Part shown: positions 8,817-17,719 of the stretch, one piece after another
How the letters are laid out: each line of letters starts with the position of its first letter
How positions within the stretch are numbered: the first letter of the stretch is position 1
DNA from: Clostridium beijerinckii HUN142
Lineage (GTDB): Bacteria; Bacillota; Clostridia; Clostridiales; Clostridiaceae
Length of the DNA stretch: 60,830 nucleotides
Assembly (NCBI RefSeq): GCF_000621745.1
Contig: NZ_JHXK01000033.1
Location: forward strand, 1 to 60,830
Direction: 5' to 3'
Program-made: the position numbers and the translations under genes
Notes under the pieces: model-generated
Database searches by the model: none
The model's input: the letters and a program-made list of their open reading frames with translations, nothing else
What the model was told of the DNA's origin: nothing

Positions 8817-9602
8817 ATGCGATTAGATAAATTTCTAGCAGAATCAGCTGTTGGAAGCAAAAAAAGTGTCAGAAATTACATTAAAGAAGGTATGGTAAAG
8901 GTAAATAAAGAGATAGTTACAGAGCCTGCAATGGAAATTGATGAAAACTGTGATGTCGTTGAGTATCTTAATGAGATAGTTAAATATGCTGGAAAATTAT
9001 ATTACATGTTTAACAAACCAGCAGGTTGTATTACTGCAAAAACTGATGAGATTCATAAGACCGTATTTGATTTTTTAGGCGAAGCTGGTACAAAAGGAAT
9101 ATTTCATGTTGGAAGGTTAGACAAGGATACAGAAGGATTATTGTTATTTACAAATGATGGAGAATTTGAACATAAGGTAATGTATCCAGAAAAGCATGTT
9201 GAAAAAACTTATTTCTTTTGGGCGTTAGGTTCTTTAAGCGAAGAAGATAAGAATCAATTAGAGCAGGGAACTTATATTGGACAGGGTAAAATATTAACTA
9301 AGCCGGCAAGAATTGAAGTAGATAGGTTTGGCATATATGAAGATCTTAAACATGAAATGGCCACCAATAATGTGAACAATATAAACTCAAATCATCATAC
9401 ACAGCCAGTCGTTTCGGGATATCTAACTATTTCAGAAGGACGCAAGCATCAAGTAAAGCGTATGTTAAAGTCTGTAGGCTGCTACGTTGTATATTTAAAA
9501 AGAATTTCAATTGGTGGACTAGCTTTAGACAAATCACTAGAGAAAGGCCAGTATAGGCCTTTGACAGAGTTAGAAATTCAAAAGGTATTAGGAAATTTAT
9601 AA
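8817..9602 (+). CDS. RsuA/RluB-family pseudouridine synthase
   Basis: RNA pseudouridine synthase of 261 aa acting on rRNA. An N-terminal S4 RNA-binding domain (MRLDKFLAESAVGSKKSVRN) is followed by the catalytic domain with YYMFNKPAGCITAK and GRLDKDTEGLLLFTNDG, where the Asp of RLD is catalytic. Near the C-terminus GRKHQVKRML is the conserved RNA-contact helix. A His/Asn-rich insertion (about residues 180-200) is atypical. Family members modify 16S U516 or 23S U2605; which one applies here is not determinable. It ends at a terminator. Confidence 0.88.
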   Translation: MRLDKFLAESAVGSKKSVRNYIKEGMVKVNKEIVTEPAMEIDENCDVVEYLNEIVKYAGKLYYMFNKPAGCITAKTDEIHKTVFDFLGEAGTKGIFHVGRLDKDTEGLLLFTNDGEFEHKVMYPEKHVEKTYFFWALGSLSEEDKNQLEQGTYIGQGKILTKPARIEVDRFGIYEDLKHEMATNNVNNINSNHHTQPVVSGYLTISEGRKHQVKRMLKSVGCYVVYLKRISIGGLALDKSLEKGQYRPLTELEIQKVLGNL

Positions 9603-9619
9603 ATGATTTGATAATTAAT

Positions 9620-9660
9620 AAGCTGAGATTTTTTGCATTTAAAAATCTTAGCTTTAATTT
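9620..9660 (+). terminator. Intrinsic terminator after rsuA-like gene
   Basis: AAGCTGAGATTTTT pairs with AAAAATCTTAGCTT, followed by TAATTTTT. The rest of the 300-bp gap up to 9905 is AT-rich and holds promoter-like hexamers, nothing else recognised. Confidence 0.8.
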
Positions 9661-9904
9661 TTAAGAAAATATGTATTATAAACAGAAGTTTAATTCATTA
9701 AAGTTTACCGTAAAAATTTCTTGAATATTGACTTTATTTTAGCATAAATAATGCTTAATAGGCTAATTTATGTAAGTTTATGATATAATGGGTATAAAAC
9801 GATAAGTATTAAAGAAATAAGTTAGTAAACCAAGTTAAGATAAATAAAATGTTGAATTTAAGCTAAAGTAATAGAATTTTAGAAGGATAGGAAGTGGATT
9901 AATC

Positions 9905-10243
9905 ATGATTGGATTTCAGCTAATATTTTTTGTTTTTGTGGCTTTTATAATTTTTATAAACATCAGTAAATATATTAAAAATGAAAACTCACCAATTATA
10001 TCCACTAAGGCAAAATTAATTAAGAAAAAAAGAGAAACTTGTACAAATACAGACAACAACGGAGTTATGACAACTACTGAAAAGTTAATTTTAGAATTTG
10101 AGTTAGACACCGGAAGCGAAATTAAATTTACAGTTGGAAGACGTGTCTTCAAAAATGTTCCAGAACATGAATGGGGAACATTAACTTTTCAAGGAACACG
10201 CTTTTTAAAGTTTGACTCATCAAATGGAGTTGTTGAAAAATAG
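9905..10243 (+). CDS. DUF2500-family membrane-anchored protein
   Basis: A 112-aa protein with one N-terminal membrane helix (residues 3-20) and a small soluble domain. The pattern is TKAKLIKKK near the membrane, LEFELDTGSEIKFTVGRR in the middle and GTLTFQGTRFLKF at the end, which fits DUF2500. Function of the family is unknown. It stands alone between two terminators. Confidence 0.7.
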   Translation: MIGFQLIFFVFVAFIIFINISKYIKNENSPIISTKAKLIKKKRETCTNTDNNGVMTTTEKLILEFELDTGSEIKFTVGRRVFKNVPEHEWGTLTFQGTRFLKFDSSNGVVEK

Positions 10244-10303
10244 CACCGTTGACAATGTAACTTCTCATATTCTAATAAATAAAACTTAAATAGGCCTAAA
10301 ACA

Positions 10304-10350
10304 AAATCTGAAGTTTTCTTGCATTTGGAAGATTTCAGATTTAATTTTTT
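10304..10350 (+). terminator. Intrinsic terminator after DUF2500 gene
   Basis: AAATCTGAAGTTTTC pairs with GGAAGATTTCAGATTT and is followed by a T-rich run. The hairpin resembles the one after the opp operon at 23252, which shares the AAATCTGAAG stem start. Confidence 0.75.
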
Positions 10351-10487
10351 ATTCTTTAGCATTCATAAAACGCCTGAAATCATCTGCCAAACTAGCAATG
10401 AATTATTATACCAAGGCAATTGAAAATATTCTCAAAAATCTCTTTCACAAAAACTTTTCAGTACAACTAAACTATTACTGTACTTTA

Positions 10488-10612
10488 TGCGAATATAACC
10501 TGCTTCTTAGAAGCTTCAGCGATACTTTCGTAGCTTTTTGGAACAAAAGTATAGTATTCATTTCGGTGAGGCATACGAATAAGTATAGATTATAGTTGGG
10601 TTATCCATAGAT
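10488..10612. repeat. Dispersed hairpin repeat, copy R3 (diverged)
   Basis: Shares CTTAGAAGCTTCAGCGATA and TAGCTTTT-GGAACAAAA with R1 and R2. Its 3' half, with CATTTCGGTGAGG and AGTATA, is instead closest to R4 at 13545-13630. A 65-codon open frame through it (10398-10595) is a by-product of the repeat and is not called as a gene. Confidence 0.6.
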
Positions 10613-10735
10613 ATCCCAATTATTAATTAGACTTATTCTGTGAACATATTTCCATATTTACTATATATAAATGATTATCTTTAGCTAGAAATCATAAATA
10701 TATTTGTGGAGAAAACATTTGAAAATGAGCTGTTA

Positions 10736-10915
10736 AAGGTTCTTAGCTGTAGGTTGTTCCATTTTAGCTTGTCAAACTGAAAGTTGGAGCATGCTAAAGT
10801 GGGTACAATCTGCTGCTTAGAACCTTCAACGATATTTTCATAGCTTTTCGGAATCAAAATATTTATGATTTCGATAAGTTATCACATAAATTTAGTTTTA
10901 AAGTTGGATATCTAT
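10736..10915. repeat. Dispersed hairpin repeat, copy R2 with long inverted repeat
   Basis: Positions 10736-10768 and 10793-10826 form an imperfect inverted repeat of about 33 bp (arms start AAGGTTCTTAGC and end GCTTAGAACCTT). It is followed by about 90 bp matching R1 up to the stop codon of the AraC gene. Several substitutions in the arms still leave the ends pairing. It could be a MITE-like element or a transcribed structure at the 3' end of minus-strand genes. Confidence 0.7.
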
Positions 10916-11703
10916 ATACCTGTTCTAAATTTTGTAGGAGTAAGAGCAGTTAGTTCTTTGAAAATTCTATTAAAATTTCGCTGACTTTCAAAGCCACATT
11001 CCAAAGCTATAACTGTAACTGGAATGTCTGTTTCGCTAAGGAGTTTTTGAGCTTTATTTATTCTCAATCTATTTATGTAATCATTAAATTGGTAGCCAAT
11101 CTTATTTGAAAAAATTCTTGAGAGATAAAATTTGCTGAAACCTAAATCTTTAGCTATACTATCTAGTGAAATTTTCTCATGGTAATGAATCTCAATATAT
11201 TTAAGTAGATTTTGCATTGTACTGTTATAAAAAGTGCTGCTTTTTTTAAATGTACAATGCGAATCAAGTTTTCCAAGTATGGTGTATAAAAGCCCTTTAA
11301 TAACATATTTATTATTAGAACTTGTATATTCGTTATGCAGCATATATAAAAGAGAACTTACCCCATCATCGACAATATTTTTTGACATAAATGGATTCTC
11401 CAGTGTTTTGTCCATTCGTATACCAAAGAAGCTACGTGTAAGATCTGGTGAGAAAATAAATAGAATAATTTTTGAAAATCCATCACTATTAAAAGTATGT
11501 ATATCATTAGGGAAGCAGATAGAAACTTCACCAGCTTTAAGGCAGCATGGAGTATCGTTTATTGTAACTTCTATAGAGCCTTCAATAACATAAGCTATTT
11601 CTACATATGGATGTAAATGTGGAGGGAAACTGAAATTTTCTAATATTTTTGAACTAAAAAAGTTTTGATCACCAGATTTATTTGCTTCAAAAAAAGGATA
11701 CAT
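10912..11703 (-). CDS. AraC-family transcriptional regulator with cupin sensor domain
   Basis: One-component regulator of 263 aa. Residues 1-150 carry a cupin-type sensor region (FPPHLHPYVEIAYVIEG and GEVSICFPNDIHTF). Residues 165-263 hold the double helix-turn-helix: DSIAKDLGFSKFYLSRIFSNK, then VIALECGFESQRNFNRIFK and a terminal TPTKFR. GGAGG precedes the ATG. It is divergent from the MATE exporter 256 bp away, the usual arrangement for a regulator and its target. The ligand is unknown. The 3' end runs into repeat R2. Confidence 0.9.
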   Translation of the reverse strand: MYPFFEANKSGDQNFFSSKILENFSFPPHLHPYVEIAYVIEGSIEVTINDTPCCLKAGEVSICFPNDIHTFNSDGFSKIILFIFSPDLTRSFFGIRMDKTLENPFMSKNIVDDGVSSLLYMLHNEYTSSNNKYVIKGLLYTILGKLDSHCTFKKSSTFYNSTMQNLLKYIEIHYHEKISLDSIAKDLGFSKFYLSRIFSNKIGYQFNDYINRLRINKAQKLLSETDIPVTVIALECGFESQRNFNRIFKELTALTPTKFRTGI

Positions 11704-11958
11704 ATAAGACCTCCAAATATTTAATATATATAATTAGTATGTAGATAGTTCAATGGTATTACAAGATATTGATAGAAACATAATCCTTACAAAATTCTAA
11801 GAAGAGCGATTGTAAAATAATATACACTTAAATTAAATTTATCATAAGAAATATAACATGCACTGCAATATATGTCTATATTGGGTTAATATATTGCCAG
11901 CTTAATTTATCAAATCCATGTAATATTGAAGTAAACAAAAGAAGGAGAGTTTTAAATT

Positions 11959-13353
11959 ATGTCTGTAAAATATGTACATGATATGACTGAAGGTAATGAA
12001 GTTTCCCATATTATAAAATTCACTTGGCCAATGCTTATAGGCAATGTATTTCAGCAGTTTTATAACTTGATTGATTCAATAGTTGTAGGAAAGTTTGTTG
12101 GTGCTAATGCTTTAGCAGCAGTAGGTGCTTGTGGATCTCTAAGTTTTCTTTTTTTCTCTGTATGCTTGGGATTGTCTGTTGGTATAGGTATAATCATTTC
12201 TCAATATTTTGGAGCTAAGAAGGAAGAACAAGTAAAGAGAGCCATTGCCAATTCAACTTATGTGATTGGCGCATCTGGTGTTGTTATGAGTATATTAGGA
12301 GTTGTTTTTGCACGCCAAGTTTTACAGCTTTTGAATACACCACCTGAAATCTTAAATGATTCTGTAGCTTTTTTGAGAATAGCATCAGGAGGAATGATAG
12401 CTGTAGCTGCCTATAATGCTATAGCTGCCATACTTAGAGCATTAGGTGACTCAAGTACACCTTTAGTTTTTTTAATTATTTCTTGTGCAATTAATGTGGT
12501 CTTAGATTTAATTTTCGTACTAAAATTTGGATTTGGCGTATCAGGTACTGCCTATGCTACTGTCATTTCTCAGGCATGTGCAGCAATTGGCTGCTTGGTC
12601 TTTGCCTTGATCAAAAATCCATATTTTAAATTGAAAAAAGAACACTGGAAAATAAGTGAATCAATCATAACTAAATGCATAAGGATAGGAGTCCCCGTAG
12701 CAGCTCAAAACTCACTGATTGCTTTTTCACTAGTAGCGCTTCAGAGTGTAGTAAATGGATTTGGAGAGACAGCTGTTGCAGCATTTACTGCTACTAGTAG
12801 AGTAGAACAGCTAATACAGCAGCCCTTCAATTCATTAGGAGCAGCTATGTCTACATTTGCAGGTCAAAATATGGGAGCTAATAAACTGGATAGGGTAAAA
12901 AAAGGATATCACAAAAGCATTTTAATAGTAGCTGGATTTAGCCTTTTAGCATTTCTTGCAGCGCAATTTGGTGGACAGGCTATAATGGAAGTGTTTGTTA
13001 AAGATGAATCAGTAATAAATCTTGGAGATAAGGCAATAAGGATTACAAGTTGTGCATACTTTCCTCTTGGAATGATTTACGTTACAAGAGGTGTACTCAA
13101 TGGTACAGGGGATGCATTTTATGCTATGATTAACGGTTTTGTTGAAGTGGCTGGAAGAGTTGGATTTTCAAGCGGACTAGCTATGATTCCTTTTCTAGGA
13201 GTTTGGAGTGTGTGGGTAACTAGTGGACTTACTTGGACTATTACGGCTATAGCAAGCGTAATACGTTACAGGCAAGGTAGGTGGCAAGATAAATCCATAG
13301 TTAAACCAGTTGAAAAAACTATAGAGTACAAAAAGTGCGCCGAGGGCAAGTAA
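11959..13353 (+). CDS. MATE-family multidrug/toxin efflux transporter
   Basis: Twelve-helix cation-coupled antiporter of 464 aa. The start region HIIKFTWPMLIGNVFQQFYNLIDSIVVG, the QNMGA segment near residue 300 and the internal duplication are typical of MATE (NorM/DinF-like) proteins. Start after AAGGAGAG. It is likely controlled by the divergent AraC regulator and ends at a strong terminator. The substrate is not predictable. Confidence 0.9.
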   Translation: MSVKYVHDMTEGNEVSHIIKFTWPMLIGNVFQQFYNLIDSIVVGKFVGANALAAVGACGSLSFLFFSVCLGLSVGIGIIISQYFGAKKEEQVKRAIANSTYVIGASGVVMSILGVVFARQVLQLLNTPPEILNDSVAFLRIASGGMIAVAAYNAIAAILRALGDSSTPLVFLIISCAINVVLDLIFVLKFGFGVSGTAYATVISQACAAIGCLVFALIKNPYFKLKKEHWKISESIITKCIRIGVPVAAQNSLIAFSLVALQSVVNGFGETAVAAFTATSRVEQLIQQPFNSLGAAMSTFAGQNMGANKLDRVKKGYHKSILIVAGFSLLAFLAAQFGGQAIMEVFVKDESVINLGDKAIRITSCAYFPLGMIYVTRGVLNGTGDAFYAMINGFVEVAGRVGFSSGLAMIPFLGVWSVWVTSGLTWTITAIASVIRYRQGRWQDKSIVKPVEKTIEYKKCAEGK

Positions 13354-13424
13354 ATGAATATCCGGTAAAATTCTGTAATCAAAAGAAGAACAAGTTAAAA
13401 TAATTTTAGGTCAAATATTGACTA

Positions 13425-13456
13425 CAAAAAGGCTGCGTTTTTACGTAGCCTTTTTA
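13425..13456 (+). terminator. Intrinsic terminator after MATE gene
   Basis: AAAAAGGCTGCG pairs with CGTAGCCTTTTT across a TTTTTA loop. A 64-codon frame overlapping it (13418-13612) is not a gene. Confidence 0.85.
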
Positions 13457-13544
13457 TTTGGAAATTTACGTTTTATCTGTGCCATACGGGTGAAATATAC
13501 CCCAACTAGAAATAATGATTATGATTTTTTGAGGCCATCAGAAT

Positions 13545-13630
13545 TACCTAGAAACTGGAATGAAAGTATATTATTCATTTCGGTGAGGTATACGCATAAG
13601 TATACATTATAGTTGGTTTATCTATATACA
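13545..13630. repeat. Dispersed hairpin repeat, copy R4 (partial)
   Basis: Matches the 3' half of R3 (CATTTCGGTGAGG, then ATAAGTATA and ATTATAGTTGG) and the GTTTATCTATA end of R1. The 5' hairpin portion is missing or too diverged to see. Confidence 0.55.
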
Positions 13631-13715
13631 TAAATTAATTAGAATAGTATAATCATTCTGTTAATGATATTTTAGTAAAAGTAATTTTTAACTTTACTTT
13701 TAGGGAGGAATTGTT

Positions 13716-15350
13716 TTGTCAGAAAAAAATAAAAAATATAATATTACTAAAGCTTCAAATTCGAAAGTTAACGAGAGTTCAGGAGCTATAGTTGAAGCTG
13801 AAAAGCCTTTATCACAGTCAATGTTATGGAAATTGCAGACAGAATTCTTTGCAAACCAAGGTCCAGAGGCTTGGATTAAAGGTATTGTGCCACAATATAT
13901 AACAACCAATCCGTATATCGCAAACCAATACGCTAAAACTGTCTTTGGATATTTGCGAGACTATGTTGCAAGAGAGGATGTAGATAAAAACACTGTCATA
14001 TATATTATGGAGCTTGCAGCAGGAGTTGGACGATTTACTTATACGTTTCTAAAAAGATTTTTACATATGATTGAAAATTCTTCGTTAAAAGATATAAAGT
14101 TTAAATACATAGTAACAGATTTTGCTGAAAGAAATATTGAATATTGGCAGAATCATAGCTTTTTAACTCCTTATTTCGAAGCTGGAATACTTGATTGTGC
14201 AACTTTTGATATATCTAAGGATGATGAAATTAAACTTAGACATAGTGGTGAAGTATTAGCAAAAAGGAAAATGAAAAATCCTTTAATTCTATTTGCTAAT
14301 TATACTTTTGACAGTCTTCCACAAGATACTTTTTATGTTAATAACGGAGAGATTTATGAAGGAGTAATAACAATAACTTCTCCAGACGAAAAAGGAGATT
14401 CTAATGATAAATCAATTCTTGCAGGATTAGATTATTATTATACAGATAAAAAAATTGATGGGAATAGTTATTACGAAGATAAGAATTTAAATGATGTTTT
14501 GATGCATTACAAAAATTCTTTAGAGGATACAGCATTCTATATGCCTATAATTGGATTAAGATGTATTTCAAGATTAAGAAAGTTGTTTAATGATGACGTG
14601 ATTTTAATATCCGCTGATAAAGGTTATAAGAATGAAGAAAGCATGGATAAAAATTATCATCCATTTTTATCAAAGCATGGATGTATTTCTATGACGGTAA
14701 ATTTTCATGCTATAGAGTTATATTTTAAAGAACTCGGCGGAAAAGCAATACATAGTATATATGAACACGAAAACGTAAATGTGTCTCTATTTATGGTAAG
14801 TAGTAGTGATAATGATTTTATTGAAACTTCAATGGCTTACAATGAAATTATAGAAAGTGTAGGGCCAGATGATTTCTATATAATGAAAAAAGCAATTATG
14901 CCTTTGAGTAACTCCTTGACCACTAAGGAACTTTTGACTTTTCTAAGATTTACAGTATGGGATTCAAGAACTTTGCTTGAGCTATATAATATTTTAATTG
15001 AAAGAATAGAAAATGAAGAAGAATTCCCTAAAGATGAACTTGCTGATGCAATCAATAAAGTTTGGGAATACTATTTCCCTATTGGTGAAGAAGGCGACTT
15101 AGGATATTATTTTGGTTCTATATTAGGTTATCTTGGTTATGATAATGATGCACTAAAGCTTTTAGAATCTTCGCTAGGGTTTTATGGTGAATGTCCAGAA
15201 ACAAATTACGAAATTGCACTTTGTTATTATAATTTACAACAAATTGATAAGGCTTTAGAGTATACAGAGAAGTCTATTGCATTAGATCAAGATTTTGAAC
15301 AGGGTAAAAACTTAAAAAATATAATTGAAGATATATTAAGCGATAACTAA
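13716..15350 (+). CDS. SAM-dependent methyltransferase-like protein with C-terminal TPR repeats
   Basis: Cytoplasmic 544-aa protein starting at TTG after GGGAGGAA. Residues 80-110 contain YIMELAAGVGRFTYTFLKRF, a class I SAM-binding motif, followed by FKYIVTDFAERNIEYW. FANYTFDSLPQDTFYVNNGE resembles the region after motif IV in MidA/NDUFAF7-type arginine methyltransferases. The last 90 residues form TPR-like helices (LLESSLGFYGECPETNYEIA, then a second repeat). It stands alone between two terminators. Methyl acceptor unknown; the MidA resemblance is a judgement from motif spacing. Confidence 0.6.
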   Translation: MSEKNKKYNITKASNSKVNESSGAIVEAEKPLSQSMLWKLQTEFFANQGPEAWIKGIVPQYITTNPYIANQYAKTVFGYLRDYVAREDVDKNTVIYIMELAAGVGRFTYTFLKRFLHMIENSSLKDIKFKYIVTDFAERNIEYWQNHSFLTPYFEAGILDCATFDISKDDEIKLRHSGEVLAKRKMKNPLILFANYTFDSLPQDTFYVNNGEIYEGVITITSPDEKGDSNDKSILAGLDYYYTDKKIDGNSYYEDKNLNDVLMHYKNSLEDTAFYMPIIGLRCISRLRKLFNDDVILISADKGYKNEESMDKNYHPFLSKHGCISMTVNFHAIELYFKELGGKAIHSIYEHENVNVSLFMVSSSDNDFIETSMAYNEIIESVGPDDFYIMKKAIMPLSNSLTTKELLTFLRFTVWDSRTLLELYNILIERIENEEEFPKDELADAINKVWEYYFPIGEEGDLGYYFGSILGYLGYDNDALKLLESSLGFYGECPETNYEIALCYYNLQQIDKALEYTEKSIALDQDFEQGKNLKNIIEDILSDN

Positions 15351-15366
15351 AATTTTAATTAAACTT

Positions 15367-15427
15367 CATTTATTCTTAAAAAGATTCCAATAAACATTTA
15401 AACCTTTTTAAGAATAAATGAGTTTTT
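15367..15427 (+). terminator. Intrinsic terminator after the methyltransferase-like gene
   Basis: CATTTATTCTTAAAAAG (15367-15383) is perfectly complementary to 15404-15420 and is followed by AGTTTTTAA. Confidence 0.85.
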
Positions 15428-15554
15428 AATGATTTAAATAAACGCATCTTTAAATGAAACTGTTTTCAAATAAAGAATTTTCTAAATAAAAAAAGTTAAC
15501 AATATACATTTATTAAAAAGTGCAAAGCACAACAGAGATTTTTATAATTTATAG

Positions 15555-15640
15555 GAACCATGCGGGTTTAGTGGATTAAATATTATTATAAGAACAGATG
15601 TGAATTAGGAAAAATTATACTAATTCACATCTATTTTTTT
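15555..15640 (+). ncRNA. Candidate small RNA ending in an orphan terminator
   Basis: A 13-bp perfect hairpin (AGATGTGAATTAG / CTAATTCACATCT, 15596-15632) followed by seven T lies over 200 bp after the previous terminator, with no open frame between. A TATAAT at 15543-15548 could be its -10, with only a weak -35. The predicted transcript is about 85 nt. The rest of the 15428-15919 gap holds only AT-rich sequence and presumably the promoter of the CoA-transferase genes. Confidence 0.35.
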
Positions 15641-15931
15641 ACTCAAAAACTCAGTATAATTCAAGTCAATTATTTTATTTAATAAGCTTATAGAGAATTA
15701 TGCTATATAAATTCAAAATGGTAATTCTTATATACTCCCATATGTTATAAATATTTTATAAAACTTATTAGACGTTAATCTTTCTGTTTTTGCACTTAAT
15801 TGGAATATAAATCCATAAATAATAATATTATTATAACAATTAAATTTCTAAAAGGGGTAGTAGGTCTTAAATCATAAATTTTCTTTAATAATCAATAGCA
15901 TATTATAAAAATTCCGGAGGTGTATAGAGAA

Positions 15932-16648
15932 ATGACAAAGATTAAGACAGTGCAGGAAGCAGTAAAAAATATTAAAGATGGCATGAGGATCTTGACAGCA
16001 GGTTTTTTGGGAGTTGGTGCTCCATTAAAGATGATAGACGCATTAGCGAATGCAAACGTTAAAGATCTTACACTTATTCAAGCTGTATCAGCTCAACCAG
16101 GAGAGACTCATGATGTTGGTAAGCTTATAGCAAATAAACAAATAAAGAAATTTGTAGGTTCACATATTGGGACTTGTCCTGAAGCGCAAGAACAATATAA
16201 TGCAGGTACATTAGAAGTAGAATTCATACCTATGGGGACTATAGTTGAATGTATACGAGCTGGTGGTGCTGGGCTTGGTGCAGTTATAACACCAACTGGA
16301 CTTGGCACTGAAATTGAAAAAGGAAGAGATAAACTTATTGTAGAGGGAAAGGAATATTTAGTATTTCCAGCTATAAAGGCAAACGTTGCGTTAATTAAAG
16401 GCTATAAGGCTGATAAATTTGGAAATATTGTATATAGAGGAACAACAAAAGGAACAAATACAAGTATGGCGCTTGCTGCTGATTTAGTTATAGCCGAAGT
16501 AGATGAAATTGTAGAAGTAGGTGAAATCTCTCCTGATAGCATTGGAACACCAGGTATATTAGTAGATATAATAGTTCAAGGTGATTCTTTTGAAGAGAGA
16601 AGAAAATATTTTGAAGATTTATGGACAAGAACTAATAAAATGAGATAG
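15932..16648 (+). CDS. CoA-transferase subunit A (acetate/acetoacetate/butyrate type)
   Basis: Alpha subunit of a family I CoA-transferase, 238 aa, forming a heteromer with the next gene. It moves CoA between acyl-CoA and a free short-chain acid or acetoacetate. TAGFLGVGAPLKMIDAL and IRAGGAGLGAVITPTGLGT are strongly AtoD/CtfA-like. GGAGGTG lies 9 nt before the ATG at 15932; the longer GTG start at 15920 overlaps that site and is less likely. In solventogenic clostridia the CtfAB pair takes up acids, but no adhE or adc is adjacent here, so the acid used is an open question. Confidence 0.9.
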   Translation: MTKIKTVQEAVKNIKDGMRILTAGFLGVGAPLKMIDALANANVKDLTLIQAVSAQPGETHDVGKLIANKQIKKFVGSHIGTCPEAQEQYNAGTLEVEFIPMGTIVECIRAGGAGLGAVITPTGLGTEIEKGRDKLIVEGKEYLVFPAIKANVALIKGYKADKFGNIVYRGTTKGTNTSMALAADLVIAEVDEIVEVGEISPDSIGTPGILVDIIVQGDSFEERRKYFEDLWTRTNKMR

Positions 16649-16659
16649 GGGTGATAATG

Positions 16660-17313
16660 ATGAATAGTAAAGAGATAATTGCAAGAAGAATAGCAAAAGA
16701 ATTTAAAGAAGGAATGGTTGCTAATTTAGGGTTTGGTATACCTAACATGGCTGCAAATTATTTGCCAAAAGGAATGGAAATAACACTACAATGTGAAAAT
16801 GGCGCATTGAAGTTTGGGGCAACTCCAAAGATAGGAGAATCTGATCCAGACCTAGCTAATTCAGGTGGATCTCCAATTACTTTACTACCAGGAGCCTCAA
16901 CCTTTGAGATGGATTTATCTTTTGCAATAATAAGAGGTGGACATGTCGATATAACTGCATTGGGTGCTTTAGAAGTAGATCAAGAAGGTAATATTGCAAA
17001 TTGGAAAATACCAGGAGTCTTTTCGCCAGGTATGGGAGGAGCAATGGACCTTTTAGTAGGAGCGAAATATGTAATAGCTGCGCTAAGCCATAATGATAAA
17101 AAAGGTAATCCCAAAGTACTAAAAAAATGTACATTACCTTTATCAGCTGCAAAATGTGTTGATCTTATAATTACCGATAAAGCGGTTATGAAGGTTACAG
17201 ATAAAGGATTAGTATTAATGGAAATTGCACCAGGTTTAACTGTTGATGAAGTAGTAAGAATAACAGATGCTGATTTAATAATAGCTGATAACGTTAAGGA
17301 AATGGAAATATAA
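16660..17313 (+). CDS. CoA-transferase subunit B (acetate/acetoacetate/butyrate type)
   Basis: Beta subunit carrying the catalytic Glu of family I CoA-transferases, in TLQCENGALKFG near residue 47-50, which forms the glutamyl-CoA thioester. NLGFGIPNMAANYLP and FSPGMGGAMDLLVGAK are typical AtoA/CtfB segments. Tandem ATGs at 16657 and 16660 follow AGGGGTG; 16660 gives 217 aa. It begins a few bases after subunit A stops, so translation is coupled. A GC-rich terminator follows. Confidence 0.9.
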   Translation: MNSKEIIARRIAKEFKEGMVANLGFGIPNMAANYLPKGMEITLQCENGALKFGATPKIGESDPDLANSGGSPITLLPGASTFEMDLSFAIIRGGHVDITALGALEVDQEGNIANWKIPGVFSPGMGGAMDLLVGAKYVIAALSHNDKKGNPKVLKKCTLPLSAAKCVDLIITDKAVMKVTDKGLVLMEIAPGLTVDEVVRITDADLIIADNVKEMEI

Positions 17314-17323
17314 TATAATGATT

Positions 17324-17357
17324 AGCGCATTATTTCGGATGAATATGCGCTTTTTTT
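17324..17357 (+). terminator. Intrinsic terminator after CoA-transferase genes
   Basis: AGCGCAT pairs with ATGCGCT, followed by T7. The following 180 bp up to the opp promoter show nothing recognisable. Confidence 0.88.
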
Positions 17358-17538
17358 ATGTACAAAGAATGTGGATATAATAAACGGTAAATATAAGTAT
17401 AATCTTCAGAAAATTATTTGATTTGCATTGTTTGGTGGTCTAATATAAGCTCTGCAAAATTAAATTTTTAGAACATGTATAAAAAAATGGCTATTAATGG
17501 ATTATGTGGATATAAATTGAAAAAGAGGCAAAAATATA

Positions 17539-17566
17539 TTGACAAAGGAATTCTGAGTGATATAAT
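17539..17566 (+). promoter_or_regulatory. Near-consensus housekeeping promoter of the opp operon
   Basis: TTGACA (17539-17544) and TATAAT (17561-17566) are both perfect hexamers with 16-bp spacing. Transcription from about 17573 would give a leader of about 147 nt before the GTG start. I see no known riboswitch in the leader, but its length leaves room for control. Confidence 0.8.
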
Positions 17567-17719
17567 CGGAATATAAACCTAGTAAGCCTATATGAATTAT
17601 GTAGATACACAATGAATAAGAAAAGCATAGCTTCATAAAGTTTGTTGTTCTAATCATGTAGTTGTTTTTATAAAGCTATTGCAAGGGGATTTTATAAGCA
17701 TAATTAAGGGGGAAAATAA

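Noticed and set aside
10398..10595. 65-codon open frame on the plus strand
   Set aside because: Runs through dispersed repeat R3; the similar frame at 13418-13612 runs through a terminator and R4. Shared ends come from the repeat, not from a protein family.
15541..15600. tRNA-like stretch near GGAACCATGCGGGTTTAG
   Set aside because: No acceptor stem, T-arm or CCA-type layout could be folded; no tRNA was found in the window.
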